Source: Nereocystis luetkeana (lineage: Eukaryota > Sar > Phaeophyceae > Laminariales > Laminariaceae). From it: DNA of 64,000 bases. The stretch's first letter is position 1. Each line of letters opens with the position of its first letter. The position numbers and the translations under genes are program-made. Below, piece after piece: positions 55,126 through 64,000 of the stretch. Location of the stretch: contig JARUPZ010000013.1 in NCBI GenBank assembly GCA_031213475.1, forward strand, positions 9,023,794 to 9,087,793. The letters are read 5' to 3'. The notes beneath the pieces were generated by a model. The model did no database searches, was not told the DNA's origin, and was given only the letters and a program-made list of their open reading frames with translations.

Positions 55126-57767
55126 ACGATTATTAACAAATGGGCATAATATTATCAATCGCGAAAACCCCCCTCCAGCTAGATAGCCGCAGCGAGTATC
55201 GTACCCGAGTTTTACATTATATCACAGCCGCTCTGATACCCGGCTATCCGGTCTGGCGTATCTACCCCTGCATGCAGTCGTCAACCATGCCCCACACTCG
55301 GATAGTATGCGTCAGACAATACGGACACGCACGTCAGGCTCGTCATCCACTTACTCTACACGATTCTCTTCCACAAAGACGATAAACACAACAAATAGGA
55401 AATCAAGGAGGATCAGAGCGCAAGCAAAGGGAAAGAAATAAAGCCACATTTGAAAAAACCACAGCGGCTATCGGCGCAAGTAACATGGGACGTATTCAAC
55501 ACAAACTGTTGCTCCCGTCCCCGATTTTCCTTTGCCGGGTTTCGATCAAATCCTCCTGTTGACTACCCTCCCCTCAGTCCGTTGGGCCCCACCTACGGCG
55601 GATGCACGGCGCTGTCTTTTCAGCTGTGCCCCATCTTGGTATCACCAGGTAATGAACCGTTCGGCTTCGTCACTTCCTCGCCTTTTTTGCTGCATTGGAC
55701 AATGGCGAGGCTCCAACCCGAAACACCAAGGAGTAGAATTGCCTTGACGCATTGTTGGTTCGGACCTCTTTAAAGTTTTCCCCGACTATAAACCCGTGGC
55801 AAGTCTTGACTGTCTGCCAGGTTTTGGGGTTTTACCTCCCAGCCATCCCCCTGAACACTAACCCGACTGGCAAATCGCTTTTCGATTTATCGCGCCACTC
55901 CCCCAGCAAAAAGAGCTTTCTCGCATGCATGTTCGTTTCAATGCTCCCGCAAGGTGTCATCTCAAGATCCTTCCCGTGCCAGAGGCTGGCGTAGTCAGTA
56001 CAATGCCGGCGCTGGAACCCAGTTACCCATCAACCGAGTTCGTGGTGAGCCGTTCAAGGCTTGGCTACGTGTTTCGCTCAGAGGGTCCACGTCTAACCCC
56101 CGTAAAACGGGGTCTTAAAGTGGGTGTTCAGTGTTCGGATTTTCCTGATAAGCGGGACGGTCTTCCTATCATACAACTCCGGGCTCAAGCGTTCGAGGAA
56201 TGACCGCATGAAACGGATTCGCCCGTCGACTTTGAGCGAGAGGTCAGCGGTTCCGTGGATGATGTCGCCTACGTAAAAGAACTGGGCCGTCTGTTTTATA
56301 TCTCTGGCCTGATGACGCGACGGCGAGCGGTGTGAGGAGGGGTCTCTGACCTGGTGTTGGTAGAAACACTGTTTTTCCAATTGTTTTTCTGATAGCGTGA
56401 GGCCTGCTGGCGTGCATCAAAGACAGTCGATAGGAATGTCTTCCTTCTCACGAGTGCTTCAGCCTACTTCCGAGGCAATTCCTGCGTCATGGGTGTACAA
56501 CATGCACCGTGCAGCCCTTCGCAGGCATGCCAACGGCTCGTGCCTTCTCCGTTCTAGGCCCTCCACCATAGTTGAGCAGTTGACGAATATGGTGCTCAAT
56601 CTTCGCCTGTTAGTCACCCATAGACTCAAGTTTCATCGGACATGAAAGTGCAGCTCGATATTCCAGCAGCAAATAAATATATATCACACATATATATTAT
56701 GGTGTTCCGACAGCATTGGGGGGTTCCCAGTAGCAATATGCAAGGCAGAAATGATTGTCCGTAAATACTTCCAGGTTGGTGGTATAAACGGACTACCTGT
56801 TGTACCTGGTATACCATTATGATATACCACGTATCTTTACGCGGCCACATGAGCATCAAACCCGATCGATTATTTTTGCGAAAACAGGAAATTCTATCGG
56901 AGTCCCAACCTCTTTTCGTCTCGGGACATAAAACGTGGTTCGAATATCGTCATACCTGGTATCAATATTGATAGTATAAATAGTGTTCAAGTCAAGGGTT
57001 CAATACCAAATTAAAACAACAATAGCCCTGCCATTGGCCTGGTTCGGCTGGAAACGGCCAACGCAACGGGCAAAGCATACATATATGTCACCAATGATGT
57101 CGGATTACGGCTGGAGATGCTTATCCTTACGCGTTTTTCGGCAAAATGGTTTTTTTGCGTGCTTACGGGTAATTACGGCAAAAACAGAGGACGTTTAAGA
57201 AACATCCCCGCTAGGATCAAAAGGCACGTCCAAAATTGTGCAGACCAATATTTTATATATAACTAATATGTGGCGGGCGCTGGCGGCATGACTTGCAGCT
57301 GCCACGCATGTTGGTACCCGCGCCCGGTTGACCAGGAGGGATTTCGATGTAGGGGTCGAACTGCTCGCGTACACCTGAGTGCTTGGACCTCTTCGCGATA
57401 TAAAGATGCCATCGCCATGCTCGCAGCAGGTTGCAGGGTCACAGAGCAAGCTCAAAGTCCAAATGTGGCTGGCTACTGGGAAGCAAGAATGCGGGGGTTT
57501 CCTACATATTTTTACGATTTTCGTTTATAGGGGACTGGGGGCGTGTGATTTCGCCGGCCCAGTCTTTTTACTCACCGCCAAAACGGCTCGCCGCCGTAAG
57601 GTCGTAATTACGTAATCCGACATCATTATATGTCACTTGGCGTAACTTCCAACGGATTCGGGCATATTTCGAACATATCAGAGACGCCAAACATGCGTCG
57701 ACATCTAGAAATAACAGCTTTATTATGTAAAGCAGACTCACGCTTCACGCTGCTTTTTCTCTGCGAA
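55126..57767. other. No gene recognised
   Basis: Contains palindromes TACCTGGTATA at 56,802 and ATACCTGGTAT at 56,952. Several 70-107-codon frames exist but none shows a domain, splice context or conservation within the window. Confidence 0.45.
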
Positions 57768-57962
57768 AAGAGTCCACGGTTCCTTGGTGGTCGGTGGTAA
57801 CGCTCGTGTAAACACCCGGTGGTCGTACGTACTCAATCATACAAATGAGTACATCATACGTGATCAGATGAGTCCGCGGTCCCTCGGTGGTGATGCTCGT
57901 CGAGTAAAAACCCGGTGGTCGTACGTACGTAATCATACAAATGACTACTTAGGTGATCATAT
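57768..57962. repeat. Two-unit tandem repeat, period ~101 bp
   Basis: Units starting near 57,768 and 57,870 share GAGTCC(A/G)CGGT(T/C)CC.. then TGGTGG, CCCGGTGGTCGTACGTAC then AATCATACAAATGA(G/C)TAC and GTGATCA.ATG. Non-coding. Confidence 0.85.
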
Positions 57963-58881
57963 GTCACTTTTGCTTCTTCCGGGTGAACGACATGCTTCAA
58001 AAGTTAGGATATATATGTAGAGTCCGTTGTTTTATATTATCACAGGGAGTCATACTTTTTTATTATTATTCTAATACCATAACTTTCACTTCCGATGCCG
58101 TGGGGACAGCTGTCCTCCCTTCTCTCGCCCGGTTCGTGACGTCAACTAACTATTGTTTACCTCGCATAATGTTCAGCTTTCCCACGGATCGTTTTTACTT
58201 CACTCACGCTCTCGCGCTTCCCGTATACATCCCTATTTATGTGCCATAAAACGTTATTGTAAGTAAGTGTGCACTAGGGTGATATTCAAGCCCACGACGA
58301 TATTCGTTTCAGGCACGCGCGGACCACACCCACCAAGTCACCAGTGGCGCTGGCGTTACAGCACCGAGGAGAAACACGACAGTTTATCTGCCCCACCCCG
58401 CGTCGACGTGGTCTCAGCCTTGGTACGGCGAGATAATTTCACACCGAGCAGCAGGCGGTTCCTCGAGGCTTGTCGAGCAGCCTCAAAGCTGGGAACGCGG
58501 GGGATGTGCGAGAATGAACCAAGCTTGGCTCTCCCGCAGTAGCGACACAGACGAAATCTGGTGACCCTCTGCGGGTGGTCCAAGTCGAGCCACCTGGTAC
58601 CTCGACCCGAACCTGTCGTGCACCGCAGTCCCGATTTGGGAATAACCTCTCATTCGGACTGGTTTGTTCGCAAGCCGGGTACTACAGAAAAAAAAAAAAA
58701 ACTCACGACTTTGGGGCCCACGGGTTCGATATTTAGGCGCATTTTGTTGATGAATTTCACGGACGAAGCGGGGTTCGTGTCGCCGGTGTTTCGCTTGGTT
58801 TTGGTACAAATAATCTTGACCCCAGGCAGACTTGGTCGTACCTGATTTTCGCAGCAGCCCACGGCCCCTAATAAAAAGGCT
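57963..58881. other. No gene; probable SINE-C remnant at ~58,165-58,225
   Basis: TTCAGCTTTCCCAC and CTCACGCTCTCGCGCTTCCCG match the body of the 59.3-59.65 kb SINE-C in the same (minus) orientation, with the rest eroded. An M2-like segment lies at 58,620-58,680. Confidence 0.45.
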
Positions 58882-59225
58882 GTTTTTTGTTTTTTTTTCC
58901 CCTCATCCCATTGATTATCTTCGCACATCTGCTTCTCTCTCTCCTTCCAACTCGTAACTCAGACCCGGGGTCGCATAGCAGGCTCTTCTCCCCCCTTCCA
59001 GCTACGGTACGTGACTTTATTTTAACCGCGAGAAGATTTTCGGCCTTTTTTCCCCTCGTCGACTCGCATCGAATTGTGCCTACCCACGCTGCAAGGCGCT
59101 CTCAACAATTAAATCCTTCTTCTTTATATTTTTGCAAATTTAGTCAAAACTCCGACCCACCTGGGGCTCAAACCCATTACTCAAACACAAGCAGAATTCG
59201 AGGTTAACCACTTGGACCACCGGCT
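58882..59225 (-). mobile_element. SINE-A copy 8 (full length)
   Basis: A-tail, 3' body, 5' body and head with GGTCCAAGTGGTTAACC and GGGTTTGAGCCCC. The first bases of the head are missing or changed (CCGGTGGTCC..). Confidence 0.87.
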
Positions 59226-59341
59226 CTGGCATACAGCAATTAATTTGAAAAAACAACGAAGTTCCCACTTCGTGATGTCCCCTTTATTTCACGTACCAAA
59301 TCGCACGACCAAATGCCACGGGGCGAAACAAACGCCACATG

Positions 59342-59652
59342 TTTTTTTCAACATGACTTTTACTTTCCAGCCTTACTTGTGGGAGGTTTTACCCTCGACG
59401 AGCTTCTGGGCAAGCCGTGGTCACAGGCACTCTTCTCCCCCCCGGTACGTGTCTTTATTTTGTTGTCGTGCATGGGGTTCAGCATTCCCACTGCTCGTCG
59501 AATTTCATCGAATGAATGTAGCCAACTCACGCTCTCGCGCTTCCCGCTAGTCGATTTCGTTTTTGCAAGAAAAGCTACCAGCATGCACTCGGTGAGATTT
59601 GAACCCACGAAACTGATCTACCACCTATTGAACCACCGAGGACGCCGGCTAT
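59342..59652 (-). mobile_element. SINE-C copy 2
   Basis: Head GGCGTCCTCGGTGGTTCAAT then AGGTGGTAGATCAG and B box GGGTTCAAATCTC; TTGCAAAA linker as in SINE-A; body with TTCGACGAGCAGTGGGAATG then CTGAA and CACGTACCGGGGGG; GTGACCACGGCTTGCCCAG; ends GTTGAAAAAAA. Both Pol III boxes are recognisable. Confidence 0.72.
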
Positions 59653-60001
59653 ACTCCGGTGTCGCGAAAAGTATATACTGGCTGTCAACTATCAAACAAT
59701 AAATATGAATCTCATGTATATATCTATACATTTATGTTAGATATGCTATTAGTAGTATATATATTATCGAATATATTTATTGTAGATGTCATATTATACC
59801 TGGTATTATATAGAATGTATGTATTCTGTTAACAATATATACACAGTGGCATAGATGCATTGTCGAAGACCTTAAGGATTTCCGAGACACCGAAGGGTCA
59901 ACGGAAGTTGCCCCCTTGGTGTTTGGAGTTGAGATCGCGTTGTGGTCCACTGCAGCCAAAGAGGCGAGGAAGTAGTACCGGGGGGTCTTTGAAGCAGCCG
60001 G
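59653..60001. other. A/T-rich spacer with palindrome
   Basis: TA-rich DNA with a perfect ATACCTGGTAT at 59,796. The stretch at 59,860-59,960, read on the minus strand, faintly resembles a decayed LRR (N.KGA..VDPSVS..SLRS), not enough to call. Confidence 0.4.
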
Positions 60002-60160
60002 CATTGCCCACTGCTGTGCATATCGCATGCGTGGCGACGTATTATCTCTGTGGCGTGGCTCTGTGACCCACATAACTTGTGTCTCTTTTAAGACTGAAGA
60101 ATCGGCACGGACACTGGTTGTGCTGGATGTCGACGGGTAGAAAGAACGGTTTCATGGGAA
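60002..60160 (+). repeat. ~150-bp repeat IR1, left copy
   Basis: Nearly the reverse complement of 61,908-62,067 over its whole length (e.g. GAATCGGCACGGACACTGGT then TGTGCTGGATGTCGACGGGT identical). Two such copies bound 1.75 kb of unique DNA. Confidence 0.85.
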
Positions 60161-61907
60161 GAACACAAACACAGATTCCCACACGTGTGTTCGACGTTTT
60201 GTTTGGTAGGTTCCTATTATTTATCAATAGTAATGGCAAAGGTTTTGTGACTTCATATATGCAGCAGTGGATATAAAGGGGCCCGAAAATGAAAAATAGC
60301 CACGTATTTGGTTCTGTCGGTTTTACAGAAAAAGTGGCCAGGGTACTTACAGCTGTTGTTGTACGTACTGTAATGCCGCCGTAGTTGTATCTGCTTGAAT
60401 TGCTTTATGCTCCTGCGCATCAGACTACACGACTCGGCCACAGACACGAGTCGCTGGCAGCAGTTGTGCCCTGGGCTTCAAAAAAGAAGCGCCGAGAGGA
60501 TGATGAATCAACATCGAGCGATACACAGCACCATCAACACAGCCTTGGTCTATAAACACGCTCGACGCAACCTCAAACAATCACTTCGATTCAGGCGCAG
60601 TCAGTGCTGTCCAAGGCATTCGCAGATACTGCCATGAACGTTTTACTTGTTGTAGTACGACACGCACTCGTCACGGACGCCGCCTGCCGTCCACGACGCG
60701 GGTACTGCACTTTACTTGGTAGATGCTATAGTATCGAAAAAGAGCTAAGGCTAGACGAAACGGAGCTCGAACTGCTGCCTAATTGGAAGAGGAGAATCTG
60801 CCAAAAACTACGGGCTGTCGATTCCAAGCTTTCATGGGCTCGGCGATAAACGAAGGCCACAGTTTCAGTGGGTAGGAGGAGACTTCATGTGATGGTTGTG
60901 GTGACGCGCGTTTAGCAGGTAACGACGTCGGGGGTGATCGCGCATAAACATCTTAGGCGCGTCCAAAACAAACGTTGGAACCTTTACCAGTTCCCGAAAG
61001 TCGTTCCCCACGGCGCGAAGGTCAACATTATTTGTGACCATACCACCAGCAGACGCGCATACAGCAGTAGCGGCTGCCGGGGAAAGTGCCGGTTACAGCA
61101 CTGTATTCAAAAGCGCCAGATATAGGCTGCAACGCCACGTCAGGGACTACCTGCAAGACCTAACGAAACTCGTACGTATGAAGTCATTGGAAAAAAAAGA
61201 AATATGTATCATTCGAGTGAACCTATTCAGAACTCTTAGCCGAGACGGCAATTTGTATGGATACTCATCACAATGTATGGAGTACAAGACGGTGGACTTT
61301 AATGTCGCTCTTCAGACTGCGTCTGATGCTTTGTGATGGACTCACGTTTGCTTGATGGATGGGCAGCGGCCTGGTGTCTTTGGATGTGTTGTGTCAGAAG
61401 GGGCGACACAATCGTATTTTTGTGGGGGGTGATAAAGCCTGCCATGCATACGAGGGGGGACGCGACATGTGACGGGTCCATTGTTTTTCTTCGCAACGTA
61501 TTGCCTTATACCGTTTTCGGTATCCTCCTCTAAACGCTCACTCCCGGGGTCGCCAACAGGGTCCTCTTCCCTCTGCCCAACACTTTTACGACACGAAGCC
61601 ATCGCGAAAAGACACTCACTCCCCTTGCGACTCTCGCACCTACCCTGGTACCTGCGACCGCCTACCCCTAAGCGAAACCTATCATATACCTGGTAGTCGA
61701 CAATGGTAAGTGACACACCTCTTTGTCTCGGACAAAAGCGTTTGTCGACCATACAATGGTGACATGTAAATGCCGAGCTCGAGGGCTCCGGAGTTTTGAA
61801 GTTCCGTATCGAACGACCAAATCGAACGATAGACACGCCATACAACAATCGATCGTATACAGAAAGTACAGGGTCCAATATCACACACGGTGTGTGTGTG
61901 TGTGTTC
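60161..61907. other. DNA between inverted IR1 copies
   Basis: Open frames of 80-180 codons exist on both strands (60,604-60,849 and 61,034-61,336 plus; 61,342-61,884 minus). None has a transposase motif or any family I recognise. If the IR1 pair marks a transposon, it is non-autonomous or its gene is spliced beyond my recognition. Confidence 0.4.
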
Positions 61908-62067
61908 TTCACATTAAACCGTTCTTTCTACCCGTCGACATCCAGCACAACCAGTGTCCGTGCCGATTCTTCAATCCTAGAAGAGATACAAGTTCTGTGG
62001 TCACAAAGCTACGCCACAGAGATACTACGTTGCCACGTGTGCAGTGTGAACTGCAGTGGGCAATGCA
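61908..62067 (-). repeat. ~150-bp repeat IR1, right copy
   Basis: Inverted relative to 60,002-60,160. Confidence 0.85.
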
Positions 62068-62715
62068 AAGCCACGTCATCATACTAGATACGACAGGCAC
62101 GACATACGCAATCTATGAAATAGTGAAACGAAAACAAACAATCAAAGAGAAAACAAAAACAAGGTAGACAAATCGAAAAAGAAAAAGAAGAAAAATGAAA
62201 GCAAAATCTAAGAGAAACAATCTGTCGTGCCACACGGTGCGATAGACCAGTGCGCGTACGTACATACATGTTGTTGCGGACGGCGTCACTACCCATCGTA
62301 GGTGAACATTATACTCCAAGTCGCACGTGGTGGACAAAGCCAACAAAAAGGCTGCACGCGGCAGAAGCAATGAGTTGCAACAAATGAATGCAATTCAGGA
62401 TGCAGCCGCCCCCAAAAAGGTCGGGGAAACAAGAAAGTGGACGGGAACGAACTCTTCGTCCGCTGTGTAGAGAGAAAACTAGCGAGTGAAAACGACGCGG
62501 CGAAGGCCTGAGACATTACATGAACACAACACATTGTGTCGTTCCACAGCCAAACATAGTCAGTGCAGCAGTTGGTTGTATGTCCAGTACATTCAAGTTC
62601 ACGATGCTGCATCCTGAAACGCAGTCCCTGTGGACAGCCGTGAATACGGATCTTCCTTGGGCTCCAGCACCTTTGTGTGACCACGGACTCCTTCGTTATT
62701 AGAGAGTCATTGCGA
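62068..62715. other. No recognisable feature
   Basis: A-rich stretch at 62,120-62,215; nothing else supported. Confidence 0.45.
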
Positions 62716-62716
62716 G

Positions 62717-62751
<35 letters not shown>

Positions 62752-62777
62752 CCACAACAACAACAACAACAACAACT
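62716..62777. repeat. (CAA)n microsatellite
   Basis: Nearly pure run of about 20 CAA units with one CCA interruption. Confidence 0.97.
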
Positions 62778-62917
62778 CTGCAACAAGATTACCTCGTGTT
62801 TCCGGTGTGTATTATTTAGTAGAGCTGAGAGGGTTCGACTTGCCGGGAACGAGAAGTGTAGCAGAGTAGTAACGCACAAATAAATCTATCCTTGACCGTG
62901 AGCCAGGCCGACCCAAT

Positions 62918-63185
62918 GCTGAGAGCGCCTTGCAGCGTGGGTAGGCACAATTCGATGCGAGTCGACGAGGGAAGAAAAGGCTGAAATCTTCTCGCGATAA
63001 AAATGAAGGCACGTACCGTAGCGGGAAGGGGGGAGAAGAGCCTGCTATGTGACCCCGGATCTGAGTTACGAGTTGGAAGGAGAAAGAGAAGAAGATGTGC
63101 GAAGATAATAAATGGGATGAGCAAAACAAAAAAACAAAAAAAAAACAAAAAAAAAAAAAAACAAAAAAAAAAAAACAAAAAAAAA
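62918..63185 (+). mobile_element. SINE-A copy 9 (headless, long A-tail)
   Basis: Starts in the body at GCTGAGAGCGCCTTGCAGCG and runs through the 3' body to a ~65-nt tail of A-tracts separated by single C. The next copy begins directly after this tail. Confidence 0.9.
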
Positions 63186-63186
63186 G

Positions 63187-63527
63187 GCCGGTCGCCCCGG
63201 TGGTTCAAGTGGTTAACCTCGAATTCTACTTGTTTGAGTCCTGGGTTCGTGCCCCAGGCGGGTTGGACTTTGACTTTGTTTGCAAAAATAAAAATGATTG
63301 AATTGTTGAGAGCGCCTTGCAGCGTGGGTAGGCACAACAGTTCGATGCGAGTCGACGAGGGAAGAAATGGCTGAAATCTTCTCGCGATAAAAATGAAGGC
63401 ACGTACCGTAGCGGGAAGGGGGGAGAAGAGCCTGCTATGTGACCCCGGATCTGAGTTGCGAGTTGGAAGGATAGAGAGAAGGAATATGTGCGAAGATAAT
63501 GAATCGGAGGAGAAAAACAAAAAAAGG
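63187..63527 (+). mobile_element. SINE-A copy 10 (full length)
   Basis: Head from GGCCGGTCGCCCCGGTGG; A box at about 63,201-63,218 (TGGTTCAAGTGGTTAACC), B box at about 63,243-63,253 (GGGTTCGTGCC, with T replacing the usual A). Full body with CACAACAGTTCGATGCG (3-nt insertion), short tail. Head-to-tail with copy 9. Confidence 0.92.
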
Positions 63528-64000
63528 AACTACCGTGTATGTGGCTAGTATCACGCATATTTGGAAGAGCTCAAATTTATCTTGTACACAAGCAATAAAA
63601 TTTGACCATTTATTTGTATCTCGGGCAGGCAGGGACGCCACTTGGGGTATTCGAGTGCGTCATTCACATTATACCTTTCTTTCTACCCGTCGACATCCAC
63701 CACAACCAGTGTCCGTGCCGAATATTCAAGGCCTAGAGATTTATATATTTCGGAGGGGGCAACAAGAGAAGTGGCAGAAAACCCGACCAAGGGGATGCGG
63801 AAAGGGGGGGAACAGGAGGAGTAGAAGGGAACCTGCGGTAGACGAAAATAGGAAGGAGATGGCAGACAGGGTAGCAAGGCAACAGGTCGACTAGGAAGTA
63901 GGACATGAGCATACTAGTGCCATCAACTGGTGCAGCTGTTTCGAACGTGGTTTCCCCTTGTCTTCTCTTTTTGTTCTGTTTTTTTCTTTCTTGCGCTGAT
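63528..64000. other. Partial IR1 copy and unassigned DNA
   Basis: 63,656-63,745 matches the inner ~90 bp of the right IR1 copy (TTCTTTCTACCCGTCGACAT then CCACCACAACCAGTGTCCGT). Purine-rich 63,750-63,890 has an open frame of low complexity that I do not call. Confidence 0.6.

Noticed and set aside
61342-61884. 180-codon minus-strand frame inside the IR1 pair, considered as a transposase
   Set aside because: No DDE-type spacing, helix-turn-helix or zinc finger that I can see, and no conservation elsewhere in the window.
62716-62777. CAA run as a CRISPR-like or coding poly-Gln tract
   Set aside because: Simple trinucleotide microsatellite; no spacers and no supporting gene structure.

Overview
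The window looks like an intron-rich nuclear eukaryotic chromosome. It has no bacterial-style operons, very little long open reading frame, many decayed dispersed repeats, and genes built from tiny exons with GT..AG introns of about 250-750 bp. The gene layout (one leucine-rich repeat per 72-nt exon), the Ty3/gypsy element and the intron sizes are what I would expect of a brown alga or a related stramenopile. That assignment is inference, not something the sequence proves.

Layout. 1-1.3 kb: A/C-rich low-complexity DNA. 1.3-5.5 kb (minus): one intact 1388-codon Ty3/gypsy pol (RT, RNase H, integrase, two C-terminal chromo/Tudor-like folds) with no recognisable gag, protease or LTRs. 6.0-7.0 kb: a cluster of strong hairpins with no coding. 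7-11.6 kb: non-coding DNA with a MITE and small local duplications.

11.6-27.5 kb (copy A) and 33.2-49.7 kb (copy B) are two old, diverged, directly oriented copies of one ~16-kb segment, separated by ~5 kb. Both carry, on the minus strand, a gene whose exons encode an extracellular-type ectodomain: a 30-residue ribonuclease-inhibitor-like LRR, a series of 72-nt/24-residue LRR cassettes (all phase 2), an LRR C-terminal cap, and several short Cys-containing exons. Copy B keeps good splice sites and an open frame through every exon I could identify; a signal-peptide-like first exon lies further upstream at 50.6 kb. Copy A is broken: three LRR cassettes are missing, the cap exon is inverted and has a stop, and a Cys exon has lost its acceptor, changed its donor and gained a stop.

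28-33 kb and 50-64 kb are dominated by short mobile elements. I see a tRNA-headed, A-tailed SINE family (SINE-A, ten full or partial copies) and two further families (SINE-B, SINE-C) with different heads and tails but a recognisably shared central body. A ~110-130 bp MITE family with 25-30 bp terminal inverted repeats has four copies; one sits inside SINE-B of copy B only. The palindrome ATACC(A/T)GGTAT recurs throughout. I found no rRNA, no convincing functional tRNA gene and no CRISPR array.

How the parts relate: the only candidate cellular gene is the duplicated LRR gene. The mobile elements explain most of the remaining structure and give a relative clock (duplication before MITE insertion). 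The LRR-cassette gene pair is the most interesting item: one apparently live, one dead, differing in cassette number by whole exons.
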